Assembly: GCF_963855985.1 (NCBI RefSeq)
Contig: NC_087104.1
Coordinates: 2,976,001 to 3,040,000, forward strand
Reading direction: 5' to 3'
Length of the DNA: 64,000 nucleotides
From: Ostrinia nubilalis
Taxonomy: Eukaryota; Arthropoda; Insecta; Lepidoptera; Crambidae
Shown piece after piece: positions 36,201 to 47,613 of this stretch. The notes beneath the pieces were generated by a model, which was given only the letters and a program-made list of their open reading frames with translations, searched no databases and was not told where the DNA came from. Made by a program: the position numbers and the translations under genes. The stretch's first letter is position 1. Each line of letters starts with the position of its first letter.

Positions 36201-39200
36201 CTTCGCAAGGAAAATCAGTTTCTTCCAACAATATGTTTATTCTTCTTTTATAAAATACAGAGCCACACTTACTCATAACCGTCTTGCCGCCATGACCCCT
36301 TTCCTTCCCTCTCACTCACTCTCCATACGTTCGTCTCGCTCACACTCGTTCGTTCATCCAAAGAGTTTAAAACAATAGAGTATTTACACCATAGATGTTA
36401 CAATCCTACAGTTATGTTTGTGAATACGGGCGTAAGTAAGTTTGGTTACATCTGGGATTAAAGTAACCTATTTTAGGTAATTGTTACATGTAATATTGTC
36501 ATTTGAAAAAGTGGATATGCCTAGTGAAAATGTGAAAGTTAATAAAACTAACTAACTAACTTTGCTATATGATACGAAATATTTATACAGTTTTATCACA
36601 CGACCCATGATTAACTCTACAGAGTAGGTATTTCATACCTATGACGTTTTAAGCAGATAAAACAAAAGACTGTTAATTTTTTTGTTTCAAATTCTCGTAA
36701 ACAATTGAATAAATATTATAATACAGAATGAAGAAAACAAAGAAAAATGCAAATGCTTCGTCAACTTTGATTAATTACAATCGTATAAACAATAGGCAAT
36801 CGATTAACAATCGTATAAACAGTAATCGATTAATTTCGTAATAAACCCGAGAATGATTGAACCGCGACATTATCATATCTGTAACTGCGAATTGTTTAAC
36901 ACATAAGTAGAGTAATTGTTAAATAATAGAGGTACTCGTAGTTAATTAAAATAGAAATTGATAAGCTAATTGAATTATAATTCTTCATACATATGAATGA
37001 GAATAACATTTATTTAAGAAGCTCTTGTACCACTTGTACTTACTATTAAACGTAACTTTGTATCAAATCAAATAATTTTATTTGGAAGTAAATCAAACAT
37101 TTATAAAAATAGAGAAAAAAATAACTAAAACAGTATTACAGAGCCATTTATAGAGCTTTTTAAATCTAGGTATACATAAACGCGAACGTTTGTGGGAATG
37201 GATGAAACTAGAATGTTTATGGTATACTTATGCCCGTTTTCACCACCAATCCCTAATTTTTAAGTAACCCCTATGAAGACAAAATGACAGATAAGTATTA
37301 CCATAGGGGTCACTTAAAAATTTGGGATTGATGGTGAAAACGGGTTACACTGACACATCATGTAGGCTTCAAATTAGGCAATGTTTGTGTCGAAAAGTCG
37401 CAGGGAAAAAAACTAATCTTATTAAATCCGGTTGTAAGCCATCCTCAACATCTTTATTAATATCGTGATTTACGTGCAAATGAACAAATGTAGGTATTCT
37501 GTATTTATTTAACTCTGCAAATGCTTGGGTCAAGAATGGTCGTAAATAATGCGTAGTTTTCGCACCTGAATAGATTATTATCTAGAAAATATCTATGCAA
37601 AACAGGCAAATAGTTAACAAGATGGCATTTTATTTGTTACTTTACTATGCAAATATCGCAGAGAAGTTTGGTCATTTATTTTATCAGTTTTTTCTCAATT
37701 GGCTTTATTTTATCCTATACTAAGCGGCCGCCCACGACTTCGTATGCGTGGACTCTGTTTTACCCCCTTAGGGGTTGCATTTTGGAAAATCCCGTCTTAG
37801 TGAGCACCTAAGTTCTAAAAGGAAACCCCATGCAAAGTTTGAGACTCCTAGCGCTTGTAGTTTCTGAGATTTCGTGATGAGTGAGTCAGTCAGTCAGTGA
37901 CCTTTCTCTTTTATAGATAGAGATCCTTAATGTAATTTAATCCTTCCAATAAACCAAAAGTCATTCAGCTCTCTACGGAGAGTTTTTTCACATTTGTACT
38001 AAGAGTCACAATAAAAAAATCTTCTTAAAACCAATTTCACCGACCATGTCTTTTCAAATAGTTGAAGTGATAATGGGCAAGCGACATCGCTAACAGAATA
38101 GACCCGGTGGGCCGACGATCTAGTTAAGGGTGCTGGAAGTCATGAATGCAACAGATGCAAACGAACCAGCCTAGCTATGCCCAGCAGTGGACTTGTAATA
38201 GCTAATGATAATATGAAAAACAGAAACACAATTGATAGAGAACTATAAATAAACTTATCTCTTCATTACGAAACTCTACAAAAAAGGGCCACTTCCATGC
38301 AATTCTCATTAAAGATCTTCTAACCTTCACTCACTTTACCGCGTAGATTATAACTACAACTAATTTATTCACTGTATAAAAAAGAATAAAAATAAATACG
38401 TTATTAAGTTTATTATGGCATCAAATCGATTTTAAATAAAAAACATACTCGCGTCAGACCAAATTACGTTATAAATTGAATTCTTATGCAAATAAAAACG
38501 CGCCGAGAAAAATAAATGTCTTAAACTGTCTTCGTGTTTTGCATTTAAATAGATAAGATTTATTTTAACAAGCAGGTACAATAATAAACGTTATACCTAA
38601 ACTGTATTTAAACATAATTAGGTATTTCAAAGGTATGGTTCACCCATTTGTCCTCCGCTAATTTTGGTTCAAACAAGTAAACTCAGAATCAAAACATGGT
38701 TTAAATAAATGTCTGTTCCTTCAATGAGTGGGTAACTGACTTGAACTTCCATTTAAAATAAAAACCATAACCCTTCTTCTGGCGCAGTCGGGTAACTAAG
38801 TAGGCTTAGTTTAGAAAAAGTCGTTCGTTCAAGAATAACACCCGTATTCACAAACATTCGAGGTTTCACAGTGCGCGCGAACGCACAGGGTGACATATGA
38901 AGAACCAATCACAGAGCTCTATTCAACACTATGCGTTCGATTTGCTGCTTCACTTAAGCAAGCATCGTTTGTGAATACGGGCGTGTTTGTTTTGGGCAAA
39001 AAATCCTTAAATTCGGAGTCCTATTACTATGTGATTAGTGCTTATTAATCATCTTGCCTGTTTAGGTGTCAACTCCAGTGACCCTGCCGATCGGCAACTG
39101 GGCCCTTCGCGTCATCACCAGGATGAAGAACTCCACTGCCCGCGAGATCTACGACTTCGACCAGGACCTGTACATCCTGTTCAACCCGTGGAATGCTGGT

Positions 39201-42200
39201 AAGAATATAATCTATTGAAGAAATTACAGAATAACTTACTGGAATGCTCTGTCCTGTTGAAGAAGTTACAAAATTACTAATAGGTCTATGACGATCCACT
39301 AACCTTCGAGTCGGATTGTTGTGATGAGCTCTCATGTTGAATGAGAAGCATCCATCTACTTATGAAGAAATAGGGGACGGGATTTTAACTCACCAGGTTT
39401 AAGATCAAGACAAGCTTTGGGGCCGTCCATAAATTACGTCATCGATTTTTTCAGATTTTAGATCCCCCCCCCCTACAATCATCCTATCGTCATTTCTTAA
39501 TGACCCCCCCCCCCCCCTTCTCCCAAAATTGACGTCATTACAAAATTAAAACACTTGGTTTTTTTTTAATAGATAGAGTGATTCTTAAGGAAGGTTTATA
39601 CAGTGTGAGTCACGTTAAAGTGTACATATGAAATTAGGTGAAACTAGACCTATTTTTATCGACAAAAAAGAGGTCAAAATTTTTTTTTGATTTTTTTTTT
39701 AATTTACTTATAGAATTTTTTTTCTTCCAATTACTTATTGTAAAGAAAACGTAATAACTTTTAAACTAAGAGGTATATCCTGATAAAATAAAAACAGTAA
39801 TAATGCTAAATAACAAACGATACTAAAAAAATACATAAAATACCCTGAAAATGCCAACAAATAATAAAAAATGAAACTTTTTGAAAAAAATCTGCTTTTA
39901 AATTTGTGGTTTTTTGGTTATTTGATAAATTTCGCCAAAAATGCCCCTATAACAGGTAGTTTTTATTACTTTGTATTATTTTCTATCGTATTACCTTTGT
40001 AAAGCCAAAAATCGCATGTCTCTATCCCTATCACAACATTTGCTATTATCGTTTGAACAAAGGCCTGCAACAACATTATTCTCCGCTACAGGTAGGGACA
40101 ATTTTAATTTTAACTAAAATGCTTATTTTACTTCGAAATCTTTTGTTTTTATTTGAAATCTAACTCGTATTTATCAAAATTACAAATCTAGACCCATTTT
40201 CAGTTTCGTTGTTAACGAAGCGTTGACTGGCGCGCCCGGAGAGGCTAAGTTCAAACGATCATTGCAAACGTTATGATATCGATAGAGACATGCGATTTTT
40301 GGTTTTACAAAGATAATACGATAGAGAATAATACAAAGTAACAAAAACCACCTGTTATAGGGGCATTTTTTGGAGAAATTTATCAAATAACCAAAAAAAA
40401 CACGTATTTAAAAGCAGATTTTTTTCAAAAAGTATAATTTTTTATTATTTGTTGGCATTTTCTGAGTATTTTATGTATTTTTTTAGTATCGCCTATTATT
40501 TAGCATTATTACTGTTTTTATTTGATCAGGATATACCTCTTAGTTTAAAAGTTATTACGATTTCTTTACAATAAATAACTGGAAGAAAAAAAATACTATA
40601 AAAAATTAAAAAAAAATCTCAAAAAAAATTTGACCTCTTTTTTGTCGATAAAAATAGGTCTAGTTTCACCCACTGTATGTATAATACATGTAAGTACCAC
40701 GGGCGAAGCCGGGGCGGGCAGCTAGTATTATATGTAATATTATTGTTAGAGTATTTTATCTGTAGTTATTACTGTATTTGTGTACATCTATGATGCATTA
40801 TGTATGTTTATTATGAGTTATTTTAGTATTGTACGCGCCTTAGCCGCCTCTCACATTTGCAGTCTCACTTACTAGGTGTGCTGGAAGAAATTTCTTTTTA
40901 GAAATAATCTTTTTGTACGTGAACAATAAACTATAAATAAATAAATAAGAATGACGTCAATTTCGAAACACCCCCCCCCCCCCCCTATCTATCATTTACC
41001 GTCATCCGCAGACCAACCCCCCCCCCCTAATTTAGAATGACGTAATATATGGACGGCCCCTTTACTGCTCCTCAAAATCGCTTGCCCACCATTCGGAATA
41101 TAGTTCTGCCGACTTTTTTGATTAGAATGGAGGAGAGACTTTTTATAATATTTTTATGTTTAGGACTTATATCCACATCTTCATACCTCAGGACCCGGAA
41201 TCTACAATCCAAATCTTCTCGCTTGCTATACCAGAACCACTGGCGAAAACCTGTGAAGTTTTTGCTCAGATCCTCTCACTATAATCATGATTTCAGATGA
41301 CCAAACCTACATGGAGGACTGCACCCTCCTCCAGGAGTATGTCCTAAACGACGTCGGCAAGGTGTGGGTGGGCCCCATCAAGACCACCAGAGGCAAGCCG
41401 TGGTTCTTCGGCCAGTTCGATGCAGTGGTACTGCCAGCCTGCATGTTTATGCTGGACCGCGCTAATATGCCTTTCCACCAGTAAGTTATCTATTGTACAA
41501 TCACTGACAATGTCATTATGCATAGATTAAAATCTGTGATTGAGTTCATTTAGAAACCGTAGTTTTTGATTCTTATAACCCGGTCGAGTTAACCTGCCAA
41601 CCGTGACGTCATATCGACACTCTGGTACGGACGGGAGAGTCGCATTCAGCGTGGTGCGCAGTTAGCTCGACCGTGTTTTAGGGAAAATAGCACATTAAGT
41701 TAAAATAAAAATAGTGGCGTTTAACTCGTTGTAATACAGGCTATTTTGCTATGAAAATGTTTAGTCTGATGTGCTGGTAACTGTACTTCTTATGTATGCG
41801 AATTTATCGTGGTTTTGACGAAACTAGTATTGATAAGAAAAACGCGCTGCGCGTATGTTATGTAGAGGCACGTTACAAATGTGTTGGGACTTTCTTTAAC
41901 TGAGTTGATGGTAGGCAACTGTGTGTAAAACACTAAATAAAAGGATTCAACACAGCGACACACATACACTTCTTATAAGTTATTGTCTTTTTTGTAGAAG
42001 CTTCCTCGAATAACTACTATTTAATTAACCCTGTTCATAAAAAAAAATGAATTGATTTTCCTTCTGCCGGGTGACTTTGAAAATAATTACGATACTTCTA
42101 ACCTTCATAGTGACCTACATTTGTGACGCCAAAAAAGTGATATTATTTAAATTACCCAATGATTTAGTTGTAATAGGTACCTACGTCGTAAATGTTCAAA

Positions 42201-45200
42201 TAAACAGGAAGAATAATAGACGAATACCTATGCCCGAAATAGACGTGTTAATTAAGATGTGTGCTACTAAAGTTTACGATACTTAACATACTTAATAGTT
42301 GCTTGTTATTATGTATTAATAATTGTTAATAGTAAGACAAAACTTTTTTCAGAATCCAATTTTGATTTAAATTAGCTAAAAATCCAACACCTACAAATAA
42401 TAAAACGAATACTGGAATTTTTAAAACGATTCTTCAGAAGCAGTTTTTTCTGTCGGTATTTAGTTGGATAATTCTATTTCATTTTTGATTGAGTCTAGTC
42501 TATACCCACGTTCCATCGATAGCATCTATTGCAAAATGGTCATTTCTATGGCATTCTCGATCTAAACACAGGGTCTTTCCAGACGCGGCGACCCGGTAAA
42601 GATGACCCGGGTCATATCCCGGATCGTGAACTCCAACGACGACGCCGGGGTTTTGGTGGGGCGTTGGGACGGGCAGTACGAGGACGGGACAGCCCCGTCA
42701 GAGTGGACCGGGTCCGTGGATATACTGGCACAGTACTTGGAAACCCAGACGGAGGTGCCGTATGGACAGTGCTGGGTGTTCGCCGGTGTTGTTACTACTG
42801 GTAAGATCTTTAACTTATACAACAACTAGCGGCCGCCCGCGACTTCGTACGCGTGGATCCCGTTTTACCTCCTTAGGGGTGGCGTTTCGTAAAATCCTTT
42901 ATTAGCGGATGCCTACGTCATAACATCTACCTGCATGCCAAATTTCAGCCCATTCCGTCCAGTGGTTTGGGCTGTGCGTTGATAGATCACTATGTCAGTC
43001 AGTCACCTTTGAGTTTTTATATTAAGAAAGATTTAAGAGGCGACAATAGCCAAACACTTCAGATTTGTAAGCTCTATTACGTCATAAATGTCAGCGGCAG
43101 GGGCACCTCTCCCGTTGACATTTATGACGTAATAGATAGATCTCATACCTCGGGCACTGACTTGAGTTAAGCGCTTAGTAAAAATAATCTCTTTAAAAAC
43201 TGAGCTAAATGAAGAGTGTTATCAAAACGATTGTCGGAACAGAACAAACTTTCAACTAAAGGTTATCTAGGTATTTAACTTTTCGAATGGGTTTGGTTTA
43301 ATTCTTATCATGAGCGATAGCTTCTTGGGAAAGGTTAAAGATTTGCATACAAAGGTACGTGTTTTTGTGAACATATAAAAATCCATATAAATAGGATTTT
43401 TGATTAGTCAAAACTTACCAACTATAACTATAACTGCAAAGCAAAACAAAGAGGAGAAAGAAGGAAAAGGCTGCCTTAAAACAAGTCATTATAGTACAAA
43501 ATAGCATAATCTTCTTGCTTATCCTCACTGCAAATTCTTTACCCACAGTTTGCCGCGCCCTCGGCATTCCCTCCCGAGTGGTGTCAAACCTGTAGGCCTA
43601 AGATGCGCGCATCGACAATGACATGATATGATAAGACAATTTTCGATCACGTAGATAATTTTATCATTTTCCCTAACATGGGACCATCGATAGAAAAGTC
43701 TATCGACCGCTATCGCGTGATAACCCAATTGTTGCCATATTAAGAAAAATTTGCGTTATTATGTTGGCCAACCTTGAAATATTTTAGCTCATTCGTTCAA
43801 TCTCGTTCATTTCTGCTATTAATTCGGCTAAAACACATATCTTAAAGCAGTGAGCATTTTGGTACAAAATGACGTGTAATCTTTTTGCTTATCCTCATTG
43901 CAAATTCTCTACCCACAGTTTGCCGCGCCCTCGGCATCCCCTCCCGAGTGGTGTCAAACCTGGTGTCAGCCCACGACGCGAACAAATCCCTGACAGTCGA
44001 CAAGTACTACACGGAAACCATGGAAGAGCTGGACTTCGACCCCAACAATCCTTCTGGAGCTGACTCCATCTGGAATTACCACGTGTGGAACGATGTATGG
44101 ATGGCTAGGCCTGACCTTCCTCCAGGTTATCTTTTGTTCCTTGTATTTATTCTTTTTAGAATGTATTTTTAAAATGGACCTAAAACGTCGATACTCACGA
44201 AACCCTTTAAAATACGGTTAGACATTTTACTATCCTTTCAACAAAATGCCGTCCACTACTGGATAAATGCCTCTTCAAGGAGTTCCACAACGACGGATCC
44301 GGTGCTACCCATATCCAGGTGCTTCCCGCAAACTTCACCAGATCATCAGTCTACGGCACGACAGAGAACTGTATTAGTCACAGGACGTCCACTGCTGAAC
44401 ATAGGCTTCCCTAAATGATTTCCATATCGCCTGGTTGGTAGCTGCCTGCATCCAGCACCTTTCTGCTACCTTTACGAGGTCATCGGTCTACGTCCAAGCA
44501 GCAGCTGATATTCATCCTGAATTTATATTCTATAGTAATCGTAATCAGTTCCCAATTCTCAACTACTTCATCTTTAACAGGCTACGGCGGCTGGCAAGCC
44601 ATCGACGCGACGCCCCAAGAGACATCATCAGGAATGTACCAGTGCGGGCCGGCGTCGCTTGAAGCCATCAAGCAAGGAGTCATCGGGGTGGGCTATGACG
44701 TTGAGTTCATGTTGGCGTCAGTTAACGCCGACCTGATGCGGTGGAGACACGACCCTGAAGCTGAGACTGGCTACTCTATGGTTGACTCCAATAACTTCCA
44801 GTGAGTATATTTTGGAACAGCATAATCTATTTTGTTTGTTGTTTGTTTATTCTTCGATGGATATGGAATTTCTTATTAATGGAACAATTGCCATTAACAG
44901 GTTTGGTGACCGAGGTATATAACTGTCCATAAAACCTTTCGATCTCACCCAGAACCTCGGCTTTTGTTGACGTGCGTCCGCCGTCTTCAGCTGGTTTTGC
45001 CCAATAGAATTGTCTCTTGCAAACACTTTGGAGCCTTGGTTCCGCTCTATCGCCTCTTTACATCGCATTTTTTTTTGATAAAAAATAACATTACCATATT
45101 ATGACTATAGGACATCATAAGTCTATAGCAGTCCACTAAGAATGGTTAAAGGCTTCCCTCAATAAGCGCTATTTTTCCCTGTCTTCGGATTTTAGTATCC

Positions 45201-47568
45201 ACCTTCAGCTAATGTTATGGAAACTTTTTTATAAACATATTTATATTTCACAGCATCGGCCGCATGGTCCTCACCAAGAAGCCGTACATCTTCGACCCCC
45301 TCGGCGACGAGGATCGGGAGGACATCACCGCTCAGTACAAGCACAGGGAGGGAACTGCTTCCGAGAGGCTCGCGCTCATGAATGGGGTCAGATACTCGGA
45401 GAGGGCGAAGAGGTTAGTTATTATTTCAATCCTCAGTATAGTTATTATCAAACTTGCTTTCCGCCCGCAGCTTCATCCGCGTGGAATTTTGTCTGTCACA
45501 GAAAAACAATATCGCGCGCGTATTTGCTCACCGTTTAGACCTACCCTGGACTACGACAAACATTTTAAAATCAAAATCAGCTCAATAAGCCCAGCCGTTC
45601 TCGAGTTTTAATCAGACTAACGAACATCAATTCATTTTTATTTATATAGATTATTTTATAGATTATTTTATAGATAGAAGATAGAAGATTTAAGTTAAGG
45701 TGGACTTAAGGTCGAATTTAGACCGGAACAAAGGTATAGACCGCGCTGAAAGACTGAAAATTTTGCAGAAACAACACCAATCTACTAAATAAAATAAAGA
45801 ATGAGCGATGTCAGTGATCTGAAGATACCTTGATATAAAAGATACATAAATTGCATAGGACTCATACATAGACGTCTCTTAGTTCAATGCGCAACAGCCT
45901 AAAGAAGGTACCTAGCTAGCAGTGGTTGCATGAAGAAAATGGGAGATAGAAGGCACATCCTAAAAACATATTTTCGCTAAGCAGTTGACTCCATAAGACT
46001 GATTCCCTACTTTTTTTTTATGCAGTACAAGGCAGATATTTAACCGCAATCGTATCTGATGTTAAGTGAGATGCAGTCTAGGATGATAGATGTCTTTTGT
46101 TTAACCAGGTATTACGCTGTGGCCAGTACCCTGAAGTCTGATGTCAAGTTCAACCTCAGAGACATCGACGCAGTGATGATCGGCAAGGAGTTCCGAGTGA
46201 CGGTGGACGTCCAAAACGATGCTGACGAGGTAAGTCTTAATACACTGATATTATGATTAATGCAAAAGTGTCAGAATTATGTTTTCTTTTTCGGTTTTAC
46301 TGCTAAACCTTTGAATAAAATAAGAAGACAGGATGAGCGGTAAACGCTTACACATACAGAGCGAATTTATGAGTAGAAGATAGTTAGCTGTAACTTATAA
46401 CGGGACTATTTTCCTACCACTTGTTCCCACCGCTGCAACTCCTGTGTATGCGGGATCTACAGTTTGTCCGCCAATAAAAACCCAACCAGTGAAGGTCAAG
46501 TCTGTCCCGGGGGAAAGTTAAACTGTCATTGGACCCGCAACGAAATTAATCAGAAGAACATAGGAGTTCGAAGTTAAGGTTCGACTTTCCTCCAGTGCAA
46601 AGCGGATGACAGGCGACAAACGAAGGTTTTAGCTATAACATAGTCAACTAACCAAATATTTCTTAGCTAAAATTAAAATAACTTCATTAATGTCCAGGGC
46701 CGCAACATCAAAGCTTTGCTGACAGCCACCAGCGTGTTCTACAACGGAGTCAAATCAGATCTGATCAAGAAAGTGGAGGGAAAGATCTTCGTTGGACCAC
46801 AGAAGAGTAAGTAGATAGTACCTAAATATTTATGGTGTGGATTTTTGAGAAAAGAAAAACATTTTCGGGTAAACCATGCCATGTACGCGAAGACTAGACA
46901 GTAGACATTTTTCATCAATTTATAGAGTCAATGGCAAGCGAGGTTGGAGAATCAGGATTTCGGAAAAAAAAAATCCTTTCTCCAGTAGTGGACGTCTTGG
47001 TTGAAATGGAAATATCAGAAGCAGTTCAGTGCGGATCCAGTTTTATTGTCGTCTCTAAGCTCTTCATTAACTTTATGCCACTACTAGCGGCCGCCCGCGA
47101 CTTCGTACGCGTGGATCCCGTTTTACCCCCTTCATCTATCTTACGCGGTTTAGATTTTTTCATAGATATGTTTTTTCCCGCTAACTCCCGTTCCCGTGAG
47201 AATTTTGCAATATCCTGTTGTAACTAAGCTTTAAATTTACTAAGGTACCTGCATGCCAAATTTCAAGCGTCTATCTTACGTGGCTTAGATTTTTTCATAC
47301 AAATGTTTTTTCCCGCTAACTCCCGTTCCCGTAGGAATTTTGCAATATCCTGTTATAACTAAGCTCTAAGTTTACTAAGGTACCTGCATGCTAAATTTCA
47401 AGGGTCTAACTTAAGCGGTTTAGATTTTTCATACAAAAGGATTTTCCCGCTAATGCCCGTTCCCGTGGGAATTCCTAAGTATCCTATAACCTGCCCAGGA
47501 GTATGAAGAATAATTGTACCAAGTTTCGTTAAAATCCGTCGAGTAGTTTTTGTTTCTATAAGGAACAT

Positions 47569-47613
<45 letters not shown>

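Larger units (their letters stand above)
31021..36410 (-). mobile_element. Ty3/Gypsy LTR retrotransposon, 5390 bp, identical LTRs
   Basis: 223-bp LTRs (31021-31243, 36188-36410) appear identical base for base, and the 4-bp target duplication GTTA is intact (31017-31020, 36411-36414). It therefore inserted very recently, antisense in transglutaminase intron 3. The primer-binding site matches a tRNA-Pro 3' end. Coding order is gag, zinc knuckles, protease, RT, RNase H, integrase; no envelope. About 730 bp of AT-rich non-coding DNA lies between integrase and the 3' LTR. A single frame change in integrase is the only break seen. Confidence 0.95.
30877..36432. repeat. Harbinger-like MITE copy 1, split by Gypsy element 2
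   Basis: Parts 30877-31020 and 36415-36432 rebuild the same ~146-bp element as 38839-38983 and 52244-52389. Terminal repeats CCCGTATTCACAAAC. TAA lies on both outer sides (30874-30876, 36433-36435), a 3-bp duplication typical of PIF/Harbinger insertions. Confidence 0.82.
39419..41060. repeat. GGGGCCGTCCAT MITE split by later insertions
   Basis: The left end GGGGCCGTCCATAAATTACG and the right end GGACGGCCCC are inverse. C-runs of 10-15 occur in both halves, as in 16128-16288. The palindrome TGACGTCA borders the inserted DNA on both sides (39530-39537, 40952-40959), either as a target duplication or as part of the element. Confidence 0.65.

Noticed and set aside
39470..41030. Poly-C tracts as G-quadruplex regulatory sites
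   Set aside because: They belong to the body of a MITE family also seen at 16128-16288; no evidence of regulation.
42529..42804. Start of transglutaminase exon 6 at the CACAG near 42571
   Set aside because: In the phase fixed by exon 5 it gives a stop after a few codons. The acceptor ending at 42582 gives QRGDPV, which is conserved in the family.
47567..47611. CRISPR-like direct repeats
   Set aside because: A plain (ACAG)n microsatellite in a eukaryotic repeat; no spacers. The 22-bp minisatellite was rejected as CRISPR for the same reason.
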